From Tetrapisispora phaffii CBS 4417 (Eukaryota > Ascomycota > Saccharomycetes > Saccharomycetales > Saccharomycetaceae), in contig NC_016521.1 of assembly GCF_000236905.1 (NCBI RefSeq), forward strand, positions 372,001 through 436,000: a stretch of DNA of 64,000 nucleotides, read 5' to 3'. Positions 40,169 through 52,800 of the stretch are shown here, one piece after another. The position numbers and the translations under genes are program-made. The stretch's first letter is position 1. Every line of letters begins with the position of its first letter. The notes below the pieces were generated by a model that was not told where the DNA came from, did not search any database, and was given only the letters and a program-made list of their open reading frames with translations.

Positions 40169-40603
40169 TGTTGTAATATAAGCTCAGCAAGAGTTAGATT
40201 ACGATATAACAGTAATAATATTTCCTATTTAGGAACTATTACTGAAACAGTTACGAAACATTGATATTTCCTGTTTAGGAAATATTGTCACCAACTGGAA
40301 CAGCTGATGTCGCCACGAATGCAATGACAAGTTCAACGAGGCACATTGCAAATTGTAGCTAAACTAAAAGTATAAATAGGAGACCTATTTATACTTCTAG
40401 TATTTGGATGATCATGTAACTTATTATTAGATATTATGTAGAATATATAAAAAGAAGCAAGTTTCTGTTTTACGTTGAAAATAATAAGAAGATCCGATCC
40501 TGCACTTCCCATCTGCCATAATATAATAGTCTGTCTTACATCTGTATCTGTTATATTATTATCCTGTCATAACTCTGTCTATTGTAGTATCCGTATTACA
40601 ATA
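40169..40603 (+). mobile_element. Complete Ty3-like solo LTR upstream of tRNA-Asn
   Basis: A 435-base unit from TGTTGTAATA to TATTACAATA, which are imperfect inverted termini (the last CA has become TA). Features shared with the S. cerevisiae sigma (Ty3) LTR: AAAGTATAAATA TATA box, GATCCGATCCTGCACTTCC (sigma has a very similar GCGCTTCC segment) and a CCGTATTACAA end. It ends 16 bases before the mature 5' end of tRNA-Asn, the distance typical of Ty3 integration at the Pol III start site. Three perfect hairpins and a TGAAACA motif (40243-40249) are present. I see no matching 5-bp target duplication. Confidence 0.82.
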
Positions 40604-40619
40604 GGAAACAAAATAAGTA

Positions 40620-40693
40620 GACTCCATGGCCAAGCTGGTTAAGGCGTGCGACTGTTAATCGCAAGATCCTGAGTTCAATCCTCAGTGGGGTCG
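40620..40693 (+). tRNA. tRNA-Asn (GTT)
   Basis: A 74-base cloverleaf that nearly matches S. cerevisiae tRNA-Asn. Anticodon GTT at 40654-40656; A box GGCCAAGCTGGTTAAGG-like and B box GAGTTCAATCC; the acceptor stem GACTCCA pairs with TGGGGTC (one wobble). CCA is not encoded. No intron. A T6 Pol III terminator follows at 40699-40704. Confidence 0.98.
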
Positions 40694-40698
40694 CTTAA

Positions 40699-40704
40699 TT
40701 TTTT
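40699..40704 (+). terminator. Pol III terminator of tRNA-Asn
   Basis: Six thymines starting six bases after the mature tRNA 3' end. Confidence 0.8.
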
Positions 40705-40954
40705 CCATGTAAATCATATATACGGCCATGATGGGGATAGTCTCTTATGTACACATTGCATAAAACATATAATAGATGAAGGCATAAACTGTTACAACCC
40801 TCCCAATGCTATCAATATTATTATTTTTTATTAATTTGATTTTCTTCATGTTATACACATATGCTAATTACTATTATATTTTGTAAATACTACATTCTTT
40901 TCCATTATTGCTCCTGCCCTCTGTAGAATGGGAGAGGTTCACAATGGCAAACAT

Positions 40955-41563
40955 TTAAACAATCACACAACAAGAGTTTGTTTTCTTTGCTTGTTTATAA
41001 AACATTTTTGAACTTGCAGTTAATGACTCTGATTTATCAACCAAATTATCCAACTTTTCACCTCTTTGTAATACATTTTCAATAGTTTTATGTAAAACAA
41101 TTTTTGTTTCATCCAACTCTTGTTGAACTTTCATGATAGCGTCCGCTTGAGATGGGTCTTGGTATTTGTTGATGTATATTTCCAACTCCTTGAATTTCAA
41201 GTTTTCATTTGTTTCTGTTATATTTTCCCATTCACTTGGTTGATGAGCAACCAAATACTCGTCTAAAATTTTATTTAGTAATGTGTATGCAGGTCTAACT
41301 GGATATTCTTTGTCAGTTATCAAGACACCACAGACACCTTCGCTTCTAGCGTAGACATGTCCAACATAGTTACCTTCTTCGACAGATTGCCTTTGACCAG
41401 CAGAAGTTCTCGAGGCGACAGTTTCGGCAAAGAAAGTCATAAACTGACCAACACTGCTTCTCTCAAAAAAACCAAATTGCGATAAGTCCTTAACCTCAGA
41501 TAGCTCTAAAGCTTTTCCATCACCTTCACCATTACGGAAGATACCAATATAATTAATCTTCAT
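40955..41563 (-). CDS. YKT6: Ykt6 R-SNARE with longin domain
   Basis: 202 residues (S. cerevisiae 200). Lipid-anchored R-SNARE used in ER-Golgi, intra-Golgi, vacuole and autophagosome fusion. The N-terminal longin domain (1-about 125) starts [14 protein letters not shown]; the SNARE helix (about 138-195) has the zero-layer Arg in [18 protein letters not shown]. The protein ends in NSCCVIV: the first Cys is the palmitoylation site and the second the prenylated Cys of the CaaX box. In S. cerevisiae the box is CIIM; here the last residue is Val. Divergent from MIA40, as in YKL196C-YKL195W. Confidence 0.97.
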   Translation of the reverse strand: MKINYIGIFRNGEGDGKALELSEVKDLSQFGFFERSSVGQFMTFFAETVASRTSAGQRQSVEEGNYVGHVYARSEGVCGVLITDKEYPVRPAYTLLNKILDEYLVAHQPSEWENITETNENLKFKELEIYINKYQDPSQADAIMKVQQELDETKIVLHKTIENVLQRGEKLDNLVDKSESLTASSKMFYKQAKKTNSCCVIV

Positions 41564-42078
41564 AATGTTTAATCAAAATGTAAAATGTAAAGCCACTCAA
41601 CAAAAATCCGTAAACCGAGCTCTCTAATTTCTTACTGGCTTCGAAATCTCAAGAATATACAAGGTACAGTAACTGCAAACTCTTTTTAACACTTCGTACA
41701 CCATTGAATAAATTAATACTTTACTAAGAAGTTAAGCCAAATTCTTTATTGTCTTATATAAACAAAAGTCAGCAACTAGAGGTTTTGGTAAATTTTAAAA
41801 TTGAAAGTATGTGAAACATCAAATCACGCTTCACGAATTCCCTTTAATGTGAAATTTCAATGGTTAACTGATTTGTAATCATTAAATAGCCAGTAACTAT
41901 CATTTTAAACAGTTGCAGCCATCGAGTTTAACCATAAACACACATATTTATACATATACATGCATAAGTAATTATATTTTATCACAAATTTGCAGTTTCC
42001 TTAACTGTGTTATAACGGTATATCACCGGTGAATTATTTTTACTGACCTAGCAAGCTAAAAGAGAAGAATATTTAAGA
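41564..42078. other. YKT6-MIA40 divergent promoter region
   Basis: A 515-base AT-rich divergent promoter. No recognised transcription-factor consensus or RNA gene. Confidence 0.5.
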
Positions 42079-43077
42079 ATGTTTTTAGCAAGGTTACGTA
42101 TTGCCAGTAGATGTTCTTCTAATGGTGTGCTTAGATCCACTTATCGCAGTACTTTGAAATCTAATATTAGGCTATCAGGCTTGAATGCGAGATATTCCAC
42201 TAATCCAGCTAATTTTAATGATAATAATAGTTATGAACGCCTCAATAAACGTAGAAACGAGCTAATGGGCATCACCGTTGCTGCCGTTATCACGCTTGGC
42301 GCTGTCCTTTACATTTTACCTTCTAAGAAAAATAACAAGAAAGCTTCAGATGAAGTAATAATTCAAGTTACTGAAGTCACCAACAGCGACGATGGTAGTA
42401 ATTCACCTCTAATCGAGACCCCCGCCGTTGCAGAAATTGAAGTTGATGAACCATTAGCTGTACCTGAACTCGAGGTTGCTCAAAATATTTCTTCGGATGA
42501 TTTAGATAAAGATCTTATCGATATTGGTGAATCGGTTGTGGCAGAAATTGTAAGTGATTCTGTTACAGGTGGACAATTGGAAACAGTTACAAAAATTACA
42601 TCACCAGATCATGGTTCAGCTGTAGCTACTATCGTAGAAGAAGCAGTTGATACTGAAAATGTCAATGTTGACAATGATAAATCTGCTCTAGAGCTGCAGG
42701 CCTTCGAGGAGGAAAAATTGGGTGAGACTGAAGAAGAAGCTCAGCACGAAGGTGCAGTGAACCCAGACACTGGTGAGATTAATTGGGATTGTGCATGTTT
42801 AGGTGGTATGGCTTATGGTCCATGCGGTGAAGAATTTAAAGAGGCGTTTGCTTGTTTTGTTTATTCAGAAGCTGAACCAAAAGGTATCGATTGCGTTGAA
42901 AAGTTCCAAGCCATGCAAACTTGTTTCAGAAGATACCCTGATTACTATGCTGAGCAATTAAAAGATGAAGATGATGCAACTGCTGAGGAAACAGATAAAA
43001 CTAAAACAGATGCCTCAGCACCACCAGCACAATCAGCACAACCAGAAAACTCTTCAAGTGAATCTAGTGAAGCTTAA
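42079..43077 (+). CDS. MIA40: Mitochondrial oxidoreductase Mia40, with CAC in place of CPC
   Basis: 332 residues (S. cerevisiae 403). Mia40 is the intermembrane-space receptor and oxidase that folds small Cys-rich proteins on import, recycled by Erv1. An Arg-rich presequence (1-about 40) and one membrane anchor (about 63-80) precede a long acidic Val/Glu-rich linker. The conserved core has the twin CX9C helices: Cys249/Cys259 and Cys272/Cys282, plus hydrophobic cleft residues in [13 protein letters not shown]. The redox pair that forms the mixed disulfide is CPC in known Mia40 proteins; here residues 238-240 are Cys-Ala-Cys (codons TGT GCA TGT at 42790-42798). Both cysteines remain, so activity is expected but the redox potential may differ. 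Confidence 0.95.
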   Translation: MFLARLRIASRCSSNGVLRSTYRSTLKSNIRLSGLNARYSTNPANFNDNNSYERLNKRRNELMGITVAAVITLGAVLYILPSKKNNKKASDEVIIQVTEVTNSDDGSNSPLIETPAVAEIEVDEPLAVPELEVAQNISSDDLDKDLIDIGESVVAEIVSDSVTGGQLETVTKITSPDHGSAVATIVEEAVDTENVNVDNDKSALELQAFEEEKLGETEEEAQHEGAVNPDTGEINWDCACLGGMAYGPCGEEFKEAFACFVYSEAEPKGIDCVEKFQAMQTCFRRYPDYYAEQLKDEDDATAEETDKTKTDASAPPAQSAQPENSSSESSEA

Positions 43078-43475
43078 TTTCATATACTGACTGAATGACT
43101 GTCCATAAATTAGAGCCACAATATCCATTTCTTACCAACGACAGCAGTAATGAAATAAAGCTCAATATCTTAATCGTTGTTATATTAAATATATATTCCT
43201 GTAGATATTAAATATAGTATATTTATGCCTAACACATTTCAGACTACTTAACAGTATGCATTTTCAGACATCTCAAAAATTGAAAAATAACATAGTTTCA
43301 TAAGTTGTGCAGCATATTTAAAAATTCTATAACATTTACAACAGACATTTTATCTCATATAATGATATTTCTGGATAAATTAATTAACTATTAGACAAGA
43401 CAATAGTTAACATCCACACTCAGTGGTTGCTATTGAAAAATCAAATTCTCTAATGCATTTATTTAAAAACTTAAT
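43078..43475. other. MIA40-SPP382 convergent intergenic region
   Basis: About 400 bases of AT-rich 3' flanks. Nothing recognised. Confidence 0.5.
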
Positions 43476-45668
<2,193 letters not shown>

Positions 45669-46922
45669 ATGAGTTCACAGGATTACCTCAATAATGCCAG
45701 GAAGTCTTTAGTAGAAGCACAGGTGGTGTCTCAAGAGACTAATATTAATATCAAAAATATTAAAGATAGACTAACGGAACTCGAAAAATCAATAGGTAAA
45801 GGTAAGTTCATCAGGAAGAGTCTTGAAAAGCAAGTACAGTTTTTAAGAAATAACATCTTAAGAGATTTCATAGAGAGAAGATTAATAAATAAGGAATGGT
45901 CTCAGGTTATTTTAATAGATATGGTAAGAGATCTTCATCACTGGAATGCACTAATACGAAACCAAGCTGAAGTTTTGGAAAATACAAAAAATGTTTTGAA
46001 TGATCCCTCTAAAAAGACTTTTGACAATGAATTTCAAACACTTGGATCGTTTATCTCACAAGATAATTTGAATATCTTGGAGGCAAGATTAAATGAAATA
46101 CCAAACATAGAGTTGCATATAGATACAATTAAACACCAATATCAAATAATGGTGAATAAGATAGACACTGAGTTGATTAAAAAAGATATGCAGGATCTGT
46201 TTCTCAAGTTCGAAAAAACTTTTGATCAAGATTCAGATGAAATGCAAAAACTATTATTGAAATATCCAACTGAGCTCAAAGAGTTAGAATGCGACATTGT
46301 AAACTATTTAAGTTCACTTACGCATCATTACGAACAATGCCAATTACTTTGTGATATCGACGAATTTTCTCCAGATTTTAAGGAATTATCAGAGATAATC
46401 AAAGCTGATAATAATGAGTTGCATATAATTTCCGAGTCGCTGGAAGAAACTGTAAAAAACATAAATGGTAGAATTAACTCTGTTTCTAAACTTTTAGCAA
46501 ATAAAGAGAAAGAGAGCCTTGAATATAAAAAGCTATTTAAAGATCTTCTGAAGAAATTCAAGACAAACCATGAATATCTATTGATATTTAAGGAAATTGC
46601 AGAGATTATAGAAAAGTTTAAAAACACATGCATTCAAGACATGTCCTATATCGAAGATCTCTACCATTTTTACCAAAATTTCGAGTCGAGCTACCAAAAT
46701 ATGTTACAGGAAATTAACAGGAGGAAACAAGTTGCTAAGGAAATGCAAAAAATACTGGACGACTGTGAATCTCAATTAAAGGCATTGAGCCTAAAAGATA
46801 AAGTATGCAGGGAACAATTTTTAAATGAAAATGGTAAGTATTTGCCAGAAAACATATTGCCAGCAGAAATGCAAAGTTCCAAACCACTTTATTCACTAGA
46901 GTATTCAATTAATAAATATTGA
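45669..46922 (+). CDS. ATG17: Autophagy scaffold protein Atg17
   Basis: 417 residues, the same length as S. cerevisiae Atg17. Atg17 is the S-shaped coiled-coil scaffold of the Atg17-Atg31-Atg29 complex that joins Atg13-Atg1 to build the pre-autophagosomal structure on starvation. Long heptad-rich helices fill the sequence; the segment LVEAQVVSQETNINI and the LHHWNALIRNQAEVLENT segment (about 97-115) agree with the family. No catalytic motif is expected. It converges on MST1 with only 71 bases between stop codons. Confidence 0.94.
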   Translation: MSSQDYLNNARKSLVEAQVVSQETNINIKNIKDRLTELEKSIGKGKFIRKSLEKQVQFLRNNILRDFIERRLINKEWSQVILIDMVRDLHHWNALIRNQAEVLENTKNVLNDPSKKTFDNEFQTLGSFISQDNLNILEARLNEIPNIELHIDTIKHQYQIMVNKIDTELIKKDMQDLFLKFEKTFDQDSDEMQKLLLKYPTELKELECDIVNYLSSLTHHYEQCQLLCDIDEFSPDFKELSEIIKADNNELHIISESLEETVKNINGRINSVSKLLANKEKESLEYKKLFKDLLKKFKTNHEYLLIFKEIAEIIEKFKNTCIQDMSYIEDLYHFYQNFESSYQNMLQEINRRKQVAKEMQKILDDCESQLKALSLKDKVCREQFLNENGKYLPENILPAEMQSSKPLYSLEYSINKY

Positions 46923-46993
46923 ATTTATTTACATGTCTATTAATGAAATTATATCTACAGATACAAGAATAATTTATTTGTGTTTTGCCTTAC

Positions 46994-48391
46994 CTAACTG
47001 TAATTTGTTTGTAATGTTTTAAACTGTTCAAAAATCTTTTCATAACTTAATGCTTCAATTTCAAAAGTTTGTCTGTTTCTGATCGAATAGATATTTGATT
47101 TTACTTCATTATCTCCTACAGTTATTATGTAAGAATACTTTTTATTAATGGCATCTTTTATTCTTCTCCCTATTGGCTCTGATCTTAAGTCAATATCAAC
47201 ATTGAAATGATATCCATTATTTGGAACTGGAATACTGAAATCATTCTTGGAGCCAATATCCTCACCTTTTAATTTCAAATGCACTTCTTTAGCCATTTTT
47301 ACTTGTTCTGCGCTCTTTGTATTTACAGGAATTATCATTGCTTGACGAGGATTTAGCCAGAAAGGCCAACTACCTTCGTTAGTTTCAACTAGCATTGCGA
47401 TAAATCTCTCCAAAGAACCAAATACTGCCCTGTGTATCATAATTGGTCTTTTATAAGTATTGTCTTTATCTTTATAACGAAGCTTGAATCTCTCTGGTAA
47501 TTGGAAATCTAATTGGATTGTGGCCACTTGATGTGACTTATTTTTATGATCAGTAACTTTAATATCAATTTTTGGTCCATAAAATGCACCATCGCCTTCA
47601 TTTATTGAATAATCTTTTTTCAAAGATTCCAATGCATTTTTTAACATATCTTCAGCATGATCCCAAGTTTTCAATTCACCGATATATTTTTCAGGTCTTG
47701 TTGATACTTCTAACGTATAGGATGGACCTGAATTACGATTTAATGTAAATACCCTTTTATAACATAAGTCGATTAATTTAATACATTTAGCAATTTCTTC
47801 CCCAACTTGTTCAGGTGTGCAAAATATATGACCATCATCCTGATGAAATTTTCTAACTCTTGTTAAACCTGATAAAGCACCTGATGCTTCGTTTCTATGT
47901 AAAGGAGAATAATCTGATAATCGCATTGGTAATTCCGAATATGATCTGTCTGCATGTTGAAAGATCATACAGTGACCTGGGCAATTCATCGGTTTTAAGC
48001 CATATTCTTCCTTTGATTTATCTTGACTTTCTACTCTGAACATATCATCCTTGTAGTTTATCCAATGACCGCTCTGTTCCCATAAGGATTTCTTGTATAT
48101 TAGAGGAGTTATAACTTCTTTGAACCCAAATTTATATTCTTGTTGTAATTTCATAAATTCTACTAATTTATTAAATATCTTGGTTCCATCAGGAAGGAAA
48201 AATATGGACCCTGGTGACACTGGATCGTTCATATACAATTTTTGGTCCTTATTCACTTCATTCAATATATTATCTACTTTCTTTTCTGAGATATTCAATG
48301 AATTTTTAGAGTCATTAACAACTGTTGCTTTCGTTGAGTATGAAATGTGCTTAGGAGCATATTTGGATACAACTGTTCGTGCCCTTAGCAT
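46994..48391 (-). CDS. MST1: Mitochondrial threonyl-tRNA synthetase
   Basis: 465 residues (S. cerevisiae 462). Class II synthetase that charges mitochondrial threonine tRNAs, including the unusual tRNA-Thr that decodes CUN in yeast mitochondria. A basic presequence (1-about 30) precedes the catalytic domain: motif 1 around SPGSIFFLPDGTKIFNKL, MNCPGHCMIF (zinc-binding Cys), motif 2 in LHRNEASGALSGLTRVRKFHQDD, and motif 3 in IMIHRAVFGSLERFIAML. The anticodon-binding domain (about 365-465) follows. It lacks the N-terminal editing domains, as expected for the mitochondrial enzyme. Confidence 0.96.
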   Translation of the reverse strand: MLRARTVVSKYAPKHISYSTKATVVNDSKNSLNISEKKVDNILNEVNKDQKLYMNDPVSPGSIFFLPDGTKIFNKLVEFMKLQQEYKFGFKEVITPLIYKKSLWEQSGHWINYKDDMFRVESQDKSKEEYGLKPMNCPGHCMIFQHADRSYSELPMRLSDYSPLHRNEASGALSGLTRVRKFHQDDGHIFCTPEQVGEEIAKCIKLIDLCYKRVFTLNRNSGPSYTLEVSTRPEKYIGELKTWDHAEDMLKNALESLKKDYSINEGDGAFYGPKIDIKVTDHKNKSHQVATIQLDFQLPERFKLRYKDKDNTYKRPIMIHRAVFGSLERFIAMLVETNEGSWPFWLNPRQAMIIPVNTKSAEQVKMAKEVHLKLKGEDIGSKNDFSIPVPNNGYHFNVDIDLRSEPIGRRIKDAINKKYSYIITVGDNEVKSNIYSIRNRQTFEIEALSYEKIFEQFKTLQTNYS

Positions 48392-49040
48392 GACAACCGA
48401 TATTAGATATCTGCTGATGTATTTTATTTTGTCGGTAAAATTCTAAAATGATGCATAAACTACCAATTATAAATTGAAATGCTTAAGAGCCCATGAATTA
48501 TCAATTACTTATAACTGTAACCTTTTTTTTTGCATAAAATTATCTTTATAAATGTGAATATTTCCAAATAAATGCTATATTTTGCACTTTTTCATTATAA
48601 GTTGAAAACAGGATCTCAGTATTTTCAAGATTTTAAAACATGTATATTGAAAAGTCAAAAAGGTTTGAGCACTAATTAAAAGATATAGTGAGAAACAGTA
48701 TTGGGTCTTATATATCACCAACTCTTAGTAAAAATTATGAATCAACTTGTTCGAAAGTAAAGGAGGAAGTCATGAAACTAACATTAGCTTTAAAAATAAT
48801 ATTTTAATTATTTGAAATTATTAACATGATAATACTTATATATAGGTATAAAAAAGCACAATTAGTAATATAAAAGAAATGCTTTGATGATCATGGAGAA
48901 GCGTAAAAGCATAGATTAGAATTCCACTCATTGCAACGTGTCCCAATATTAATCATAAATTAGGAATAGAAGGCTAATTGTTTTACATATATTGATGTAA
49001 CCAACCAGTATATTAACTTTTATATGGCAATTGATTTGCA
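48392..49040. other. MST1 promoter region and ACP1 3' flank
   Basis: About 650 bases between two minus-strand genes. No supportable gene, RNA or repeat. Confidence 0.5.
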
Positions 49041-49406
49041 TTAATTAGCTTCTGGGTTAGAGATAATGTAGTCCACTGTCTCGCCGACACTCTTTAGCTC
49101 ATCGGCAACTTTATCTGGTAGTTGCAGATCAAATTCTTCCTCGATAGCGACCAGTAGCTCCACGGTATCCAAAGAATCCAGACCTAAATCCTTATGGAAT
49201 AAACTTTTAGGCTCAATTTGTGAATTAGCTAGAGACTTATCAAATTTTCTAATAACATCAACAACTCTCTTTGTTACATCTTCTTTATTTAAAGCGCTTG
49301 CAGAATATAGACGAATAAAACTTGGAGCAACATATGTTGGTCTAGTTGTAATGACGACAGATCTAGTGGCTAATGAGGCAGTTGTACGGAATATATTCTT
49401 GAACAT
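49041..49406 (-). CDS. ACP1: Mitochondrial acyl carrier protein
   Basis: 121 residues (S. cerevisiae 125). Carries acyl chains as 4'-phosphopantetheine thioesters in mitochondrial fatty-acid synthesis, needed for lipoic acid and for LYR-protein assembly. The first ~40 residues are a typical basic, hydroxylated presequence. The mature part has the LGLDSLDTVEL signature with the serine that accepts the pantetheine arm, then EEEFDLQLPDKVADEL. Complete and unremarkable. MST1 is next to it as in YKL194C-YKL192C. Confidence 0.97.
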   Translation of the reverse strand: MFKNIFRTTASLATRSVVITTRPTYVAPSFIRLYSASALNKEDVTKRVVDVIRKFDKSLANSQIEPKSLFHKDLGLDSLDTVELLVAIEEEFDLQLPDKVADELKSVGETVDYIISNPEAN

Positions 49407-49832
49407 TGTAATATTAATAGGGTAAAAAACAAAAATGGAACCTTGTGAGTGTCTTTCGTTACCTTTGGGATCTCTAACTTTAACAAACCTAAAACAAAGA
49501 TATAAGTATACTATACAAATAGTTAAATGAAGTTAATTTAATCTAATATATTGCTTCTCTTAATAGCTTAATGAAACCATTAAGCTTCAATACAATTAAT
49601 CATATATTGAACCTCTAAAGTTTGTATAATTTTCATCCTTTAATTGTAATTGTAATTATAATTTGATTCTGTGTGGCGGTTTCCAATAAACTTAAAATAA
49701 TCAAATGTCGTGTGCAGTGATATACACATTCGAGAGAGGTTAATCATCATACAGCGTATACGACGACACACATACATGATTAATGACATTCATGATATAC
49801 ATTTAGTTATATATATTTCGTCATACTATGTT
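49407..49832. other. ACP1 promoter region and DCK1 3' flank
   Basis: About 430 bases, AT-rich, no recognised feature. Confidence 0.5.
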
Positions 49833-52800
49833 CTATTTAGTTGAATGTTTCGATTTTAATTTGGTCAATTTTTCAATTGGCATATCTTCAATAAGGATAT
49901 TGTTCTTTAAGATCTCATTTTTGAAGTTCTTTTTGAACTGGGAAACCAATGCTGCGTGACTTTTTTCTAATTCATCGGATGGGATTATCTTCCTTAATAA
50001 TACCAAGCATCTTCCTAATACCATTGCCAATTCATCAAATAATTTGGTCAAAATAATGAATTCCTCTTCAGTGGGTTTATTAGCCAATTGTGACATTTCA
50101 AAAAATTCTTTATATTGGATTATACCTCCATTGATAGGTGCTGAAATGGTACCAGTAACACACCTTGACATTTCCAGGTAAATGATGCTACTAGGACCTT
50201 TCTCTGTTATGGTCTTACAACATATATTCTCAAAACTACACAATTCTTGAATTTTTAACTGTAACATTCTGGTGGCATTTTCGATTGGAGATAATTTTTT
50301 GATGACAATGGAGACAATTTCAGAATAGTTCATCAACGTAGGAAACGTGGCTGCTGTGACATATTTATCTTCTTCAACCCATAAATCTACCACTGAGGTA
50401 GAACCAGGCAATCTTCTCAATGATACAAATGTTTTTAAATCTCTATTCTCGACGTACGTTCTAACTTTGTTAGCTAAATCATAATTTGTCTCGCTGCTAT
50501 AATATTCATCGGAAATGTTTAGTTGAGGTTCCACAGTTGTCACATACAAGAACTTACCTACAGTTGGTGCATTTTTTAGCTCCATCGCATTGTTTAATGA
50601 ATTAACTATGGTAGATCCTTGATGGTACCTCAGCAACCTTGCATGCATAGATGATATGTGCTCAAATGGCATACCCTCATAAATAAACATTTTATTTCTC
50701 TTTGAAGCTGGAAAACCATAACCCAAGAACATAACACAAAAATATGACGGATCTAATCTATCAAGTGTCTGTAGGTCCTTATAAATTTTTGAAATCTGAA
50801 GGTACACAAACGATAATCCATTTAAATTATAGTTAATGTTTTCATAAGCAGTTGCTAAATCCTTGTAAATAGTTAAAGCTTTTTCTAATTTAGAACCTTT
50901 CACAAAATATTCTGCTGACTTTATATATAATGATTCTTTTCTTTCGAATGATGATTGTGAAGGTAAAGAGAAAAAGGTTAACTCATCTAAATAATCGGTT
51001 GGATTCCAATCATACGTATTAGCAACATGTTCTAAACACAAAGCAGCCTGGACAAAATCTTTCCTTTCGATATATTGATTAAAAAGTTCACTCAATAACT
51101 TATAAAACTGTAATGGTCTTTTTGCATCTAATAAATATGATAGGACATCTAATTGAAGCATAGTTCGGCTGTTTGCATATTCTTCAATATCTGGAGTACT
51201 TTGAGTGTGGATTAGCAAAAGTAAAAATTGTGAAATTTCATTGTAAAATAGTAGCAAACATTCAATTAATTTACCATCATACTTCCGGATATTCATTATT
51301 GAAAAGTTTGCTCTAATAAACTTAACATGATCCAAATTCTCAAAAATAATTGGATTCAACATTGAAAGATTATAGAAGGCTAAAACAATCAAAATCTTAA
51401 CATCAGATAAGGCTTTTTTTATCTTCCAAGATGTAAGAAGCATTTGCAATATGATTCTAGACCCTATTAACATTGATTCTTCATCTATACGCAATGCTAG
51501 TGATAAAATATGACGCAATAAAGAAGGAGAGTCAAAAACTAAATAACGCTGTCTAAAACTTAGTATATTTACTCCATAATTTTTAATATTTTCAGTTTTG
51601 TCATCTCTGCTTTCTAAGCTGTCCCAGCATTCTATGAAAATAGTTTTGGATAATTCATTCACATCACCACAGATTTTATGAATAGCTTTTCTAGGAATGA
51701 TAGCGAGATTTCTATTAAATGATAATCTGTGATTAAATATCTTCAAAGTTAGTTTCAGATACTCGATCCATAGCTTCGAGTTAAAATGCTCAAGTGTATC
51801 GTTGTCATCTGTTTCAATCGTTGAAATTAAAAAATCTTTATACATCAATAGCATTAAATTAGAAATTTTCAGAAACATAGCAGTAATACTCAATAATAAA
51901 TCAGATGGATAAAATGTACCCTTTACAAATCTTTTTACAATATTAATAATAAGCACGAGACTATCTATATTAATAAACGAAGAATAGTATTTTGACCGAA
52001 AATGTTTTGATAAAATATGACCATTTATATCTTTCATGATAGTTATTATGGATAAAGAGTTACCGTATAAATTTTCTGTGAGAAATACAAGTTTTGATAT
52101 TATAGTAGCCAACTCCAACAGTATTTCAACCAATACCACAGAACCCATGGAAGATCCGACAGTATATATATCAGGTGGGGCAGCATCAGGGAATAAGTTT
52201 GAAAACAAGCGTTTTGGTCTGAAGTGATGCTCATTTTGACAATATTTCTCCACAACCAAAAATATTCTACAAAATTCAGGCAGTAATCTAAATAAGTTCT
52301 TCTGAATTATATCTTTTTTAACGTTTAAAAGTATCTCTAAAATAACACTATTGCATATACGCATTACTAAAATGTTGAACTGCCCATTTAAGGAAGCCTG
52401 ATAAATGTTTAGAGTAAAATCCATAACTGCTGAGATAAATCGAGCATTATCTAACTTATCATCGTTAGTATCGTACATAATATCTTTTAGTTTTTGTAGT
52501 CGTAAAACTTTCAATATAAGTGATAATTTTTCATAAACGTATTGTTGTTCATTTGCATCTGACAAACCGCTAATGTAAGTTTCATAAATCAACTTATCTT
52601 CAGACGATAAAAGCATCTGCTCGATAAAATATAGAAGTTCATTTGGGGGAAACCAGTTGTGAATTAACTCAATAACACTATCCATATCTTTTATTATTAA
52701 GCACTGTTCCTCTGCTGAAAAATTATCGGAACCAGAAGCAAGCGTCAAAACGTTTTCACAATAAAAACTAATTGATTTTTTAATTAAACCAGTTGGATCT

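Noticed and set aside
37222..40603. A single non-autonomous retrotransposon bounded by the two near-identical LTRs
   Set aside because: No purine-rich tract precedes the right LTR, no target duplication links the outer flanks, and an unrelated old LTR lies inside. Two separate insertions fit better.
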